DNA from: Streptomyces nodosus
Lineage (GTDB): Bacteria; Actinomycetota; Actinomycetes; Streptomycetales; Streptomycetaceae
Direction of reading: 5' to 3'
DNA: 64,000 bases
Assembly: GCF_008704995.1 (NCBI RefSeq)
Contig: NZ_CP023747.1
Coordinates: forward strand, 1,364,001 to 1,428,000
Positions within the stretch are counted from its first letter, which is position 1; every line of letters starts with the position of its first letter. Below are positions 8,679 through 17,350 of this stretch, piece by piece. The notes under the pieces were generated by a model that saw only the letters and a list, made by a program, of their open reading frames with translations, was not told the origin of the DNA and ran no database searches. Both the position numbers and the translations under genes were made by a program.

Positions 8679-9698
8679 TCAGTGGTGGTGCGGCTCCTCA
8701 CGGTGCACCGGCCCGTGCGGGGCCTCGCAGTGCGCGGAGTCGTCCGCCGCGCCCCGCTCACCGTGCAGGGCCACCTGGAGGACCTGCTCGGCGATGTGGT
8801 CGACCTGGAGGGTGGTGTGGGTGATGCCGTAGTCGTGGCGCAGGACGTCCTCCAGATCGCGGCGTACGGCATGGCAGTCGCCGCCCGGCTCGACCAGGAC
8901 ATGGGCGGAGAGCGCGGCCTGGCCGGAGGTGATCTGCCAGACGTGCAGGTCGTGCACCTCGACGACGTCCGACCGGGCGACGAGCCGGTCGCCGAGGGCG
9001 TCCGGGTCGACATCGGAGGGCGCCGCCTCCAGGAAGATACGGCCGGAGTCGCGCAGCAGCCCGTACCCGGCCTTCACCATCAGCGCCACGACCACCAGGG
9101 TGGCCAGCGGGTCGGCGCGCTCGAAGCCCGTCAGCACCACGACGAGGGCGGCGACGGCGGTGCCGACGAAGGCGAACAGGTCGTTGAGGATGTGCTGATA
9201 GGCGCCCTCGACATTGAGGGAGGTGCGGTTGGCCCTGGAGATGCACCAGGTGGCGAGCATATTCACCGCGATACCGGCCAGCGCGGTGATCAGCATGGCC
9301 CCGCCCGCGACGGCCGGCGGGGCGATCAGGCGCCGTACGGCCTCGTACGCCAGCCAGGCGCTGAGCAGGAGCAGGGTGAGGCCGTTGGCCTGGGCGGAGA
9401 GGATCTCGGCGCGTTTGAGCCCGTAGGTGAAGCCGCCGCGGGCCGGCCGGGCGGCGAGCCGCATCGCGATCAGGGCGAGCACGATGGCCGCGGCGTCGGT
9501 CAGCATATGGGCCGCGTCGGAGATCAGCGCCAGGGAGTCGGCGAGGATTCCGACAGTCACCTCGGCCGCCATGAACACGGTGATCAGGGCGAGCGCGATG
9601 CCCAGCCAGCGGCGGTCGGCGTCCGCCGAGACGCCGTGGGAGTGGCCGGCATGCCCCGCCGGGCCGTGCCCGTGGTGCCGATGACCGTGGTCGCTCAT
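8679..9698 (-). CDS. cation diffusion facilitator (zinc/cobalt efflux type)
   Basis: A 339-residue protein from the ATG at 9698, which has a GGGGGAAGG ribosome site; earlier ATGs in the frame lack one. The N-terminus (residues 2-23) and extreme C-terminus are histidine-rich metal-binding tails. Six membrane helices follow. The metal-site motifs SDAAHMLTDA (helix 2) and HILNDLFA (helix 5) give the HxxxD pairs of CDF proteins, with the position equivalent to HxxxD in helix 2. A C-terminal cytoplasmic domain of ferredoxin-like fold starts near residue 225. It exports divalent metal, probably zinc, by proton antiport. Confidence 0.92.
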   Translation of the reverse strand: MSDHGHRHHGHGPAGHAGHSHGVSADADRRWLGIALALITVFMAAEVTVGILADSLALISDAAHMLTDAAAIVLALIAMRLAARPARGGFTYGLKRAEILSAQANGLTLLLLSAWLAYEAVRRLIAPPAVAGGAMLITALAGIAVNMLATWCISRANRTSLNVEGAYQHILNDLFAFVGTAVAALVVVLTGFERADPLATLVVVALMVKAGYGLLRDSGRIFLEAAPSDVDPDALGDRLVARSDVVEVHDLHVWQITSGQAALSAHVLVEPGGDCHAVRRDLEDVLRHDYGITHTTLQVDHIAEQVLQVALHGERGAADDSAHCEAPHGPVHREEPHHH

Positions 9699-9852
9699 CT
9701 GGTCCGCCTTCCCCCTCGCATCGGGTGCCTCGACCGAAGTGAAACGCATGGCGACGCCCCAGGGCAAAGGCTGCACCGGTGACCGTTGTCATGTCCGATA
9801 ATACGCCTCTGACCTGGGCAAACATCGGGCATGGGAACGGGTGACCGGCGTG

Positions 9853-10512
9853 TCAGCCCGGACATCGTCCGGTGAACCGGTCGACCAGGTCGCACCAGCC
9901 GGCCGCCACCCGCTCCAGGGCCATCCCCCGGTGGGCGAGAAGGTGGTCGACGAACGCCGCCTCCAGGAATCCGAGCAGCAGATGCGCGACGAGTTCGATG
10001 TCGGCCTCGACGCGCGCCTCGCGCAGCAGCATGCGGACATGGGCCAGCCGGAACTGGTACGGCGCGGTCATGCGGAGCCGGCCCGGCTCCGCGTGGGCGG
10101 CCAGATACAGGTCCCGGTGCGCGTGTTCGTGCCGCAGGACGGCAGCGCCGAAGGCGTGCAGCCGCTCGGTCGCGGGCGCTCCCGGGCCGACCGGCGGCGG
10201 CCCGGAGAGGAAGGCCGCCTGGAGTTGCTCCTCCTGATGACTGAGCAGCTCCACCAGCAGCCCCGTCCGGTCGCCGAACCGCCGGAAGACCGTGCCCTTG
10301 CCGACCCCCGCGCCGCAGGCGATGTCGTCCATGGTCACATTCGCGATGCCGCGCTCCGCGGCCAGCCGGGCGGCCACCGACAGAAGCCGGATGCGGTTGC
10401 GCGCGGCGTCGGCACGCAGCGGTGCGGTGTCGTCGGCCGGCAGAAGGGTCAGGTCCGTTCGGCCGTTGCGGTCGTCCTGCGGACGGGGGAAGGGCGGAAG
10501 CGGCTCGGTCAT
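9853..10512 (-). CDS. TetR/AcrR family transcriptional regulator
   Basis: A 219-residue protein with a long 35-residue arm before the helix-turn-helix. The DNA-binding domain spans about residues 38-90 with DDIACGAGVGKGTVFRRFGD as core. The C-terminal domain carries conserved helices (RMTAPYQFRLAHVRMLLREA region) seen in regulators paired with NADPH-dependent FMN reductases. It is divergent from such a reductase gene, and two palindromes lie between them. Confidence 0.9.
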   Translation of the reverse strand: MTEPLPPFPRPQDDRNGRTDLTLLPADDTAPLRADAARNRIRLLSVAARLAAERGIANVTMDDIACGAGVGKGTVFRRFGDRTGLLVELLSHQEEQLQAAFLSGPPPVGPGAPATERLHAFGAAVLRHEHAHRDLYLAAHAEPGRLRMTAPYQFRLAHVRMLLREARVEADIELVAHLLLGFLEAAFVDHLLAHRGMALERVAAGWCDLVDRFTGRCPG

Positions 10513-10542
10513 ACGGGTCAGAGTAGCCGCCGGGAAGAGAAT

Positions 10543-10588
10543 CGGACCTTGGTCCGGTTAATATCTCCGAGAAGTGGACCGCGGTCCG
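10543..10588. promoter_or_regulatory. twin GGACC/GGTCC operators between TetR and FMN reductase genes
   Basis: CGGACC-TT-GGTCCG lies at 10543-10556 and TGGACCGCGGTCCG, containing a perfect 12-bp palindrome, at 10575-10588. Centres are 32 bp apart, about three helical turns. Two copies of the same palindrome between divergent genes fit cooperative binding by the TetR protein. Confidence 0.7.
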
Positions 10589-10661
10589 GTTGGAATGGTA
10601 CAACTTTCAACGGACTCACCCGGTCCGCTTGTATCGGTCACACATCCTGGGAGTTATCACC

Positions 10662-11219
10662 ATGTCCGTACGCATCCTCGCCCTGGTCGGCAGCCTTCGT
10701 TCCGGTTCCCACAACCGCCAGCTCGCCGAGGCCGCCGTGAAGCACGCGCCCCAGGGCGTCGAGGTGGTGCTCTACGAGGGCCTGGCCGACGTGCCCTTCT
10801 ACAACGAGGACATCGACGTCGAGGGCGCCGTCCCGCAGGCCGCCGCCGCGCTGCGCGAGGCCGCCGGTTCGGCCGACTCGTTCCTGCTCTTCTCGCCCGA
10901 GTACAACGGCACCATCCCGGCCGTCCTGAAGAACGCCATCGACTGGCTGTCCCGTCCGTACGGCGCCGGCGCCCTCACCGGCAAGCCGGTCGCCGTCGTC
11001 GGCACCGCGTTCGGCCAGTACGGCGGCGTCTGGGCGCAGGACGAGGCCCGCAAGGCCGCGGGCATCGCCGGCGGTGCGGTCGTCGCGGAGGCCAAGCTCT
11101 CCATCCCCGGCTCCGTCACCCGCTTCGCCGAGACCCACCCCGCCGACGACACCGAGGTCGTCGAGGGCCTGACCAAGGTCATCGAGCAGCTCACCCAGGC
11201 CGCGCCCGCCGCCGCCTGA
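10662..11219 (+). CDS. NADPH-dependent FMN reductase family protein
   Basis: A 185-residue flavodoxin-like protein. The N-terminus ILALVGSLRSGSHNRQLA is the phosphate-binding loop, and LLFSPEYNGTIPAVLKNAIDW near residues 76-96 is the conserved isoalloxazine-contact segment. The ATG at 10662 has a GGGAG site. Family members reduce FMN, quinones or azo compounds with NAD(P)H. The divergent TetR gene and twin operators suggest induction by an electrophile or quinone. A 48-bp palindromic terminator follows. Confidence 0.9.
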   Translation: MSVRILALVGSLRSGSHNRQLAEAAVKHAPQGVEVVLYEGLADVPFYNEDIDVEGAVPQAAAALREAAGSADSFLLFSPEYNGTIPAVLKNAIDWLSRPYGAGALTGKPVAVVGTAFGQYGGVWAQDEARKAAGIAGGAVVAEAKLSIPGSVTRFAETHPADDTEVVEGLTKVIEQLTQAAPAAA

Positions 11220-11255
11220 TCTCCCGGGACCCGGCCCCACGCCGGACCGATCCAT

Positions 11256-11303
11256 GACACGGCTGTGGGCCGGGACCTCGAGGTCCCGGCCCACAGCCGT
11301 GTC
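11256..11303. terminator. 48-bp perfect palindrome, bidirectional terminator
   Basis: A 24-bp perfect inverted repeat without spacer lies between the stops of the convergent FMN-reductase (+) and ArsR (-) genes. It can form a very stable hairpin in either transcript. Confidence 0.9.
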
Positions 11304-11331
11304 CGCACCGCCCGTCCGGCACCGCGGCCTC

Positions 11332-11724
11332 TCAGTCGTGCACCGGACGGCCGGTGAGTCGGTGGTCGGCCAGTCCGAGCGCCTCGTCCACCACCCGGCG
11401 CAGATGGCCGTCGCGCAGCGAGTAGACCACCCGACGCCCCTCCCTTCGCGTGTCGACCAGGCCCGCGAGGCGCAGCCGCGCCAGATGCTGGCTGACCGCG
11501 GGCCGGGCCGCGCCGCACACCTCCGTGAGCGTGGAGACATCGGCCTCACCCCCGTGGGCCAGGGCGTGCAGCAGGGTGAGGCGGGTACGGTCCCCGAGCA
11601 GGGCGAGCAGCTCGGCGGCGAGCGTGAACCGCTCCTCTTCCGGCGTCAAGGGGCGGCCGGGGGACGCGCCTCCGGTGCGCGGCTGCACACCGTGCGCAGC
11701 TGACAGGTGCATGCGTGCGCTCAT
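11332..11724 (-). CDS. ArsR/SmtB family metal-responsive repressor
   Basis: A 130-residue winged-helix protein. Residues about 35-105 carry the fold, with LGDRTRLTLLHALAHGG, the segment EVCGAARPAVSQHLARLRLAG (recognition helix) and the wing RREGRRVVYSL. A cysteine in the recognition-helix segment (EVCG, ArsR-type ELCVC position) and terminal histidines could serve metal sensing. Starts at 11724 or 11712 are both possible. It is divergent from a cation diffusion facilitator, so it likely represses that exporter until zinc or a similar metal binds. Confidence 0.87.
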   Translation of the reverse strand: MSARMHLSAAHGVQPRTGGASPGRPLTPEEERFTLAAELLALLGDRTRLTLLHALAHGGEADVSTLTEVCGAARPAVSQHLARLRLAGLVDTRREGRRVVYSLRDGHLRRVVDEALGLADHRLTGRPVHD

Positions 11725-11797
11725 ACGCACATAATGGCTCCATGGATGCGCCCGCGTCCACCGTCCCGCGCGCGGACGCGGTGAAGGGGGCTGTGCG

Positions 11798-12877
11798 ATG
11801 AGCCATGAACACCAGGGACACGAACACATCGGGACCGATGGGCACACCCCCGCCCGGCCGCATCCCCATGGCGGCCACGGCCTCCACCGTCCCCTCGGGC
11901 GTCTCCGGCACCTCCTCACGCCCCACTCCCATGAGACCGCCGGCAGGGTGGACCCCACGCTGGAGTCCTCCGCGCGGGGGCTGCGGGCGCTGTGGGTCTC
12001 GCTGGCCGTGCTCGGGGTGACGGCACTGGCGCAGGCGGCCGTGGTCGTCGTCTCCGGGTCGGTCGCACTGCTCGGCGACACCGTGCACAACACCGCCGAC
12101 GCCCTGACCGCCGTACCGCTCGGCATCGCCTTCGTCCTGGGCCGGCGCGCGGCCACCCGCCGTTTCACCTACGGATACGGGCGCGCGGAGGACCTCGCCG
12201 GAATCGTGATCGTGCTGACCATCGCCGCGTCCGCCGCCTTCACCGCGTGGACCGCGGTCGAACGGCTGCTGGATCCCCGTCCGTTGCACGACATCCCGGC
12301 CGTCGCCGCCGCGGCCGTCATCGGTTTCGCGGGCAACGAGTGGGTCGCCCGCCACCGGATCCGGGTGGGCCGCGCGATCGGCTCGGCCGCGCTGGTCGCC
12401 GACGGACTGCACGCGCGTACGGACGGATTCACCTCGCTCGCGGTGCTGCTGGGCGCGGGCGGCGCGGCACTCGGCTGGCAACTCGCGGACCCGCTCGTGG
12501 GGTTGGCGATCACTGCGGCGATCGTGCTGGTGCTGCGGGACGCGGCGCGCGAGGTGTTCCGGCGGTTGCTGGACGCCGTCGACCCGGCACTGGTGGACCG
12601 GGCCGAGCGGGCGCTGTGCGGGGTGCCGGGCGTGCACGGGGTCGGTGAACTGCGGCTGCGCTGGATCGGGCATCGCCTGCGCGCCGAGGTGGCGGTCGTG
12701 GTCGACGGCGAGGTGAGCGTACGCCGGGCCCATGACATCGCGGTCGAGGCCGAACATGCCCTGTTGCACGCGGTGCCGGGACTCACCGCCGCCCTGGTCC
12801 ACGCCGACCCGGCCCCGGCACCGGGGGCCACGGACCCGCATCTGGCCCTGGCCCACCACGCCCGGGCCCGTCCCTGA
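11798..12877 (+). CDS. cation diffusion facilitator family transporter
   Basis: A 359-residue protein with a histidine-rich N-terminal tail (residues 2-45). Six membrane helices follow, with the CDF signatures LLGDTVHNTADALTAVP in helix 2 and VADGLHARTDGFTS in helix 5; the paired His and Asp residues form the transport metal site. The cytoplasmic C-terminal domain begins near residue 265. It differs from the CDF at 8.7 kb (HNTAD instead of HMLTD) and is a separate subfamily. The divergent ArsR gene suggests metal-induced expression. Confidence 0.92.
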   Translation: MSHEHQGHEHIGTDGHTPARPHPHGGHGLHRPLGRLRHLLTPHSHETAGRVDPTLESSARGLRALWVSLAVLGVTALAQAAVVVVSGSVALLGDTVHNTADALTAVPLGIAFVLGRRAATRRFTYGYGRAEDLAGIVIVLTIAASAAFTAWTAVERLLDPRPLHDIPAVAAAAVIGFAGNEWVARHRIRVGRAIGSAALVADGLHARTDGFTSLAVLLGAGGAALGWQLADPLVGLAITAAIVLVLRDAAREVFRRLLDAVDPALVDRAERALCGVPGVHGVGELRLRWIGHRLRAEVAVVVDGEVSVRRAHDIAVEAEHALLHAVPGLTAALVHADPAPAPGATDPHLALAHHARARP

Positions 12878-12954
12878 GGGATCAGCTCCCGGCACGCCCC
12901 GCAGGACCGCCGTCGGACCGGACATAGGTCACTCCGGTGCGCCCTGCACGGCTC

Positions 12955-13509
12955 TCAGACACCCAGCCCCTCCAGCACCACCGCGTTCGCCACCTCCGCG
13001 AACGCCTTGCCCGGCACCAGCAGCTTGCCCCGCCGCCGGCCGCTGCCGACCAGTACATACGGGAGGTCGACGACCGCCGAGTCCACCAACACCGGCCAGT
13101 CGCCGGGGAGTCCGATCGGGGTGATGCCGCCGTACTCCATCCCGGTCTCCCCCGTCGCGACCTCCATCGGCGCGAACGACGCCTTGCGGGCACCCAGTTC
13201 ACGACGGACCGCGCCGTTCACATCGACCCGGGCGGTGGACAGCACCACACAGGCGGCCAGTGTGGTCACACCGCCCCGCCTGCCCGCGGCCACGACGCAG
13301 TTGGCGGACCAGTCGAGCAGCTCCCGGCCGTAGTGCTCCACGAAGACCGCGGTGTCGGCCCACTCGGGCTCGGTGTCGACATAGACGATCTGGTCGGCGG
13401 GCACGCTGCCGCTCCAGTGACGCACCGCGTCCGCGACCGGAGGGGTCAGCTCGTCGAGGCAGTCCGGAGCGGGGGTGGCGTGGTCGAAGTCTCCGAGGGG
13501 TGCGCGCAT
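12955..13509 (-). CDS. YbaK/EbsC family protein (aminoacyl-tRNA editing-like)
   Basis: A 184-residue protein. The segment ARKASFAPMEVATGETGMEYGGITPIGLP (split here around residues 107-135) matches the conserved core of the YbaK/prolyl-tRNA editing fold, including the GGITPIGLP loop. Family members hydrolyse mischarged tRNAs in trans. The N-terminal 60 residues are less typical. Upstream, only 45 bases separate its start from the palindromic element at 13555-13718. Confidence 0.8.
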   Translation of the reverse strand: MRAPLGDFDHATPAPDCLDELTPPVADAVRHWSGSVPADQIVYVDTEPEWADTAVFVEHYGRELLDWSANCVVAAGRRGGVTTLAACVVLSTARVDVNGAVRRELGARKASFAPMEVATGETGMEYGGITPIGLPGDWPVLVDSAVVDLPYVLVGSGRRRGKLLVPGKAFAEVANAVVLEGLGV

Positions 13510-13554
13510 GTCCGCACGCTAACAGCCACGGGCCGGCCGCCGGGCCGGCGTCTC

Positions 13555-13718
13555 AGAGCTCCGAACAAAAGTGGGGTCCGATCAGCGGGCGGTGTCCGGT
13601 GCGTGCGATCGCAAGGCGCCGGAAGGTCCTGGTAGCTCCGCTACAAGGACCTTCCGGCAACGCAGCGAGCGTGCGTGCCGGGCGCCGCCCGCCGGGCCCC
13701 ACTTTTGTTCGGAGCTCT
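13555..13718. repeat. palindromic MITE-like element, type A (22-bp terminal inverted repeats)
   Basis: AGAGCTCCGAACAAAAGTGG-GG (13555-13576) is repeated exactly inverted at 13697-13718. The 164-bp interior has no gene; it holds a 19-bp internal stem (about 13618-13658, one mismatch) and two blocks, 13598-13618 and 13658-13679, that recur inverted in the element at 43291-43500. The right tip overlaps the first base of the XRE stop codon complement. It resembles a non-autonomous mobile or REP-type element; no transposase is linked. Confidence 0.8.
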
Positions 13719-14290
13719 CAGCGCACGGGCGGCACCGAGACCGCCATCACCATCCGCATCGGCTCCTCGCCCTCGTTGCCGTAGGTGTGCGGGGTGTCGG
13801 CTTCGAAGGAGGCGCTCGCACCGGCGGGGATCCGATGGGCGACGCCGTCGACGGTGAGCGTCAGCTCGCCGGCGGTGACATGGACGAGTTCGACCGTGCC
13901 GGCCGGATGGGGGTCCGAGGGGCTCCCGTCCCCCGGCATCAGCAGCCAGTCCCACATCTCCAGCGGGCCGGGAGCCTCGGCGCCCGCGAGGAGGCGGTTG
14001 TAGCTGCCCGCCTCGGTGTCCCACAGACGTACCGCCCCTTCGGCGGGGACGATACGGACCCTGGGGCCCTGCTCGTAGTCGAGCAGGGTGGTGATGCTGA
14101 CGCCGAGCGCGTCACCGATCTTGACGACGGTGCCGATGCTCGGGTTGGTCCGGGCCTGCTCGATCTGGATGAGCATGCCACGGCTGACTCCGGCCCGGGC
14201 GGCGAGCGCGTCCAGTGTGAAGCCGCGCTCGGTACGCCAGCGCTTGACGTTGCGCGCCAGGGACTGGGTCAGCAGGTCGAGATCCGACAC
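13718..14290 (-). CDS. XRE family regulator with C-terminal cupin domain
   Basis: A 190-residue protein. Residues 8-65 form the lambda-repressor-like helix-turn-helix (LAARAGVSRGMLIQIEQART). A linker leads to a small cupin barrel (about residues 75-188) with HPAGTVELVHVTAGELTL and DTPHTYGNEG as metal or ligand-binding strands. This architecture senses small ligands such as amino acids or antibiotic-like compounds. It is divergent from an EamA transporter, likely its target. The stop codon touches the palindromic element downstream. Confidence 0.9.
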   Translation of the reverse strand: MSDLDLLTQSLARNVKRWRTERGFTLDALAARAGVSRGMLIQIEQARTNPSIGTVVKIGDALGVSITTLLDYEQGPRVRIVPAEGAVRLWDTEAGSYNRLLAGAEAPGPLEMWDWLLMPGDGSPSDPHPAGTVELVHVTAGELTLTVDGVAHRIPAGASASFEADTPHTYGNEGEEPMRMVMAVSVPPVR

Positions 14291-14321
14291 ATTCCGTCCA
14301 ATATTCTGGATGACAGCGTTT

Positions 14322-14366
14322 AGTGAACTGAACTATGGTGTGGTGCACCTGATCGTTCACTGAACT
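14322..14366. promoter_or_regulatory. divergent promoter region with repeats for XRE/EamA pair
   Basis: AGTGAAC (14322-14328) is inverted as GTTCACT (14355-14361), and ACTGAACT occurs twice as a direct repeat with a 32-bp offset. The region is AT-rich relative to flanks. It is the likely operator area for the XRE-cupin protein. Confidence 0.55.
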
Positions 14367-14383
14367 GTACTGCGAGGCGGCCC

Positions 14384-15241
14384 ATGACAGCACTGTTCGC
14401 CCTGGCCACCAGCCTGCTGTGGGGCCTGGCCGACTTCGGGGGCGGACTGCTGACCCGCCGGATGCCCGCACTGACGGTGGTCGCGGTCTCGCAGACCATC
14501 GCCGCGGTAGCGCTCGGCGCGCTGGTGGTCGCCACCGGCGGCTGGAGCGAGGCCGGGCCGCGGCTCTGGTTCGCTTTCGCCGCGGGTCTGATCGGGCCGC
14601 TCGCCCTGCTCTGCTTCTACCAGGCGCTCGCCCTGGGCCCGATGGGCGTCGTCTCCCCGCTCGCCACCCTGAGCGTGGGGATCCCCATCGGCGTCGGGCT
14701 GTTCCTCGGGGAGCGCCCCGGACCGCTGCAGGCGGCGGGCATCGTGGTCGCCGTCGCGGGGGTGGTCCTCGCGGGCGGGCCCGAGCTGCGGGGCGCACCG
14801 GTGCAGCGCCGGGCGCTGCTGCTCACGCTGTGCGCGGCGCTCGGTTTCGGCACGGTGTTCGCGCTGATCGCGGAGGCGTCCACCACGGTCGAGGGGCTCT
14901 TCCTGGCCCTCTTCGTCCAGCGGGTCACCAGTGCCGTCCTGGGCGGCGCCACCCTCTACGCCGCCGGGAGGCGGGGCACCGCGCCGCTTCCGCGGCAGGG
15001 GCTTCCCTGGCAGACGCTGCCCGCGCTCACCCTCGTCGGACTCGCCGATGTCGCCGCCAACGGCACCTATGCGACCGCCGCCCGGCTCGGGCCGGTGACG
15101 GTGGCCGCCGTGCTCGCCTCGCTCTACCCGGTGGTCACCGCGCTGGCCGCGCGCGGGGTGCTGCGGGAGCGGTTGCGCGCGGTGCAGGCGGCGGGCGCAG
15201 GGCTGGCCCTGGTGGGCACGGTGCTGCTCGCCACCGGCTGA
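14384..15241 (+). CDS. EamA/DMT family transporter
   Basis: A 285-residue protein with ten hydrophobic segments arranged as two EamA repeats (about residues 3-135 and 145-283). Glycine- and proline-rich turns such as ALGPMGVVSPLATLSVGIP are typical of drug/metabolite exporters. A GAGG site precedes the ATG. Control by the divergent XRE-cupin regulator is likely. The substrate, possibly an amino acid or related metabolite, is unknown. Confidence 0.9.
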   Translation: MTALFALATSLLWGLADFGGGLLTRRMPALTVVAVSQTIAAVALGALVVATGGWSEAGPRLWFAFAAGLIGPLALLCFYQALALGPMGVVSPLATLSVGIPIGVGLFLGERPGPLQAAGIVVAVAGVVLAGGPELRGAPVQRRALLLTLCAALGFGTVFALIAEASTTVEGLFLALFVQRVTSAVLGGATLYAAGRRGTAPLPRQGLPWQTLPALTLVGLADVAANGTYATAARLGPVTVAAVLASLYPVVTALAARGVLRERLRAVQAAGAGLALVGTVLLATG

Positions 15242-15242
15242 C

Positions 15243-16052
15243 TCAGGACTCCGCGTCCAGCTCCGTGAGCCGGGCGGCGGACTCCTCGTCCAGCGTGGCC
15301 AGCGCCAGCAGCTGGTCCGGGGTGATCCCGTCGGGGATCGGCACCGGGGCGGGTGTCCTGAGCGGCGGCTGCCAGCCGTTGTCGGGGGTCCAGCGCCGCA
15401 CGACCCGCGCCGGGGCCCCGGCCACCACCGCATGGTCCGGCACCTGTCCCCGTACGACCGCGCCGGCCGCCACCACGACGTTCCGCCCGATCCGCGCGCC
15501 CGGCAGGATCACCGCGCCCGTCCCGATCCAGCACCCCGGGCCGATCGACACCGGCTCCATCCGCGGCCACTGCTTGCCGATGGGCTCATGCGGATCGTCG
15601 TACGAGTGATTGGTCGAGGTCACATAGACATACGGACCGACGTAGCAGTCCCTGCCGATGGTGACCGTGGTGTCGGCGATGACATGACTGCCGCGGCCGA
15701 GGACGACACCGTCACCGATGCAGAGGATCGGGTCGGGGCCGAGATCGAGGTCGGGCATCAGCCCGGCGGTCAGGGTGACCCGTTCGCCGATGACGCAGTG
15801 CGCGCCGATCCGGATCCAGGGCTCGCCGAAGACCGTGCCGAGCGGGAAGGCGAGTCTGGTGCCCGTTCCCAACGCACCGAAGCGGAAGCGACCGGGGTGC
15901 TCCGCGGTCACGGCCCCCGTGCGCTGCGCCCAGGCCCAGCCCGCGTGGACCGCGCGCTGGGCGAGTGCGCGGCGCCATGACGAGAAGCTGGAGGAGAACG
16001 TGTTCTTGCTCCGGGGCACCCGCACACCGTACTCAGGGCCGGGTACGCCCAT
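15243..16052 (-). CDS. left-handed beta-helix acyltransferase (hexapeptide repeat)
   Basis: A 269-residue protein (ATG at 16052; an in-frame ATG at 16058 is equally possible). Hexapeptide repeats run from about residue 80 to 215: IGAHCVIGERVTLT, IGDGVVLGRGSHVI, IGRDCYVGPYVYVT and IGPGCWIGTGAVILPG. The catalytic-histidine motif TSTNHSYDD is near residue 150. Such enzymes acetylate sugars or polyketide-type acceptors with acetyl-CoA. The C-terminal 50 residues are not typical. It ends 1 base from the convergent EamA stop. Confidence 0.85.
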   Translation of the reverse strand: MGVPGPEYGVRVPRSKNTFSSSFSSWRRALAQRAVHAGWAWAQRTGAVTAEHPGRFRFGALGTGTRLAFPLGTVFGEPWIRIGAHCVIGERVTLTAGLMPDLDLGPDPILCIGDGVVLGRGSHVIADTTVTIGRDCYVGPYVYVTSTNHSYDDPHEPIGKQWPRMEPVSIGPGCWIGTGAVILPGARIGRNVVVAAGAVVRGQVPDHAVVAGAPARVVRRWTPDNGWQPPLRTPAPVPIPDGITPDQLLALATLDEESAARLTELDAES

Positions 16053-16130
16053 GGGCACATCCGGCTGTGATCTTCACCCCACCGGTGGCGTACCGTGCCG
16101 GTGGGACGGCCGGACCACAAGGAGACCGCG

Positions 16131-16664
16131 ATGACGCACCAGGCCCTGATCAGGGGATTCGGCGGCAAGGATCCCCAGGTGGACCGGGAGGCGTTCACGG
16201 CGCCCACCTCGGTGGTGATCGGGGAGGTGACGCTGCACGCGGGCGCCGGCGTCTGGTACGGCGCGGTGCTGCGGGCCGACTGCGGACCGATCGTCATCGG
16301 CGCCGACAGCAATGTGCAGGACAACTGCACCCTCCATGTCGACCCGGGCTTCCCGGTCTCCGTGGGCGAGCGGGTGTCCATCGGGCACAACGCGGTGGTC
16401 CATGGCGCCACCGTGGAGGACGACTGTCTGATCGGCATGGGCGCCACGGTGCTCAACGGCGCGGTGATCGGCGCGGGTTCCCTGGTCGCCGCTCAGGCAC
16501 TGGTGCCGCAGGGCATGCGAGTGCCCCCGGGATCACTGGTGGCGGGCGTGCCCGCGAAGGTCAGAAGGGAACTGACCCCCGAGGAGCGCAAGGACATCAC
16601 CCGCAACGGCACGATGTACGCGGAGCTGGCGCGGGCGCACCGGCAGGTGCACCAGAAGCCCTGA
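16131..16664 (+). CDS. gamma carbonic anhydrase-like family protein
   Basis: A 177-residue left-handed beta-helix protein; the ATG at 16131 has an AAGGAGA site. Metal ligands of the family are visible: HVDPGFP (first His, near residue 66) and GHNAVVHGATVEDD (His pair near 84-90). The acidic proton-shuttle loop of true archaeal Cam is absent, as in CaiE/YrdA-type relatives, so activity is uncertain. It is divergent from the other beta-helix gene. Confidence 0.87.
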   Translation: MTHQALIRGFGGKDPQVDREAFTAPTSVVIGEVTLHAGAGVWYGAVLRADCGPIVIGADSNVQDNCTLHVDPGFPVSVGERVSIGHNAVVHGATVEDDCLIGMGATVLNGAVIGAGSLVAAQALVPQGMRVPPGSLVAGVPAKVRRELTPEERKDITRNGTMYAELARAHRQVHQKP

Positions 16665-16684
16665 GGCGACCCTGAGGCGGGGCC

Positions 16685-17350
16685 TCACTCGGCGGCCGGG
16701 ACGGCCTCCGCCTCGGCCGCCTCCCGCTCCGCCTTCTCCTTCTCCTCCGTGGCCTTCTTCGCCCGGTGCTTCACCATCAGCATCGAGGCGAGGCCCACGA
16801 GCACCGCCGCCACCAGTCCCAGCCACGAGAACTTCTTCAGCCAGGCCTCGGCGACGACCCCGACGTAGTAGATGACCGCGGTGGTGCCGCCCGCCCAGAT
16901 CACCCCGCCCAGGAGGTTGGCGATCAGGAACTTCCAGTACGGCATCCGCAGCACACCGGCGAGCGGGCCGGCGAAGATCCTCAGCAGGGCGACGAAGCGG
17001 CCGAAGAAGACCGCCCACATGCCCCACTTCTCGAAGGAGCGCTCCGCGGTCGCGACATGGCCCTCGCTGAAGTGCCTGGGGAACTTCCTGCCGAGCCAGG
17101 CCAGCAGCGGGCGTCCGCCCCTGCGTCCGATGGCGTAGCCGATGGAGTCTCCGACCACGGCGCCCAGGCTGGCGCAGGCGCCGAGCACCACCGGGTTGAT
17201 GCCGCCGTGCTGGGAGGACAGCAGCGCCGCCGAGACCAGGACGATCTCACCGGGCAGCGGGATGCCCAGCGACTCCAGGCCGATGACGAGGGCCACCACG
17301 GCGTAGACGGCGGCCGCGGGTACCGTGTCGAGCCATTCCTGGACGTGCAC
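16685..17350 (-). CDS. DedA family membrane protein
   Basis: A 221-residue protein with about five membrane segments. The VTT/SNARE-associated fold is shown by GIPLPGEIVLVSAALL near residues 31-46 and FFGRFVALLRIFAGPLAG near 116-133, which carry the conserved Glu and Arg residues. The C-terminus is a charged Lys/Glu/Ala tail after residue 190. DedA proteins support membrane homeostasis and lipid-carrier recycling by proton-dependent flipping. Confidence 0.9.
   Translation of the reverse strand: MHVQEWLDTVPAAAVYAVVALVIGLESLGIPLPGEIVLVSAALLSSQHGGINPVVLGACASLGAVVGDSIGYAIGRRGGRPLLAWLGRKFPRHFSEGHVATAERSFEKWGMWAVFFGRFVALLRIFAGPLAGVLRMPYWKFLIANLLGGVIWAGGTTAVIYYVGVVAEAWLKKFSWLGLVAAVLVGLASMLMVKHRAKKATEEKEKAEREAAEAEAVPAAE

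Noticed and set aside
11700..11735. SmtB-type 12-2-12 operator at the ArsR start
   Set aside because: The near-repeat ATGCGTGCG/TACGCACAT matches at only half the positions; not convincing.
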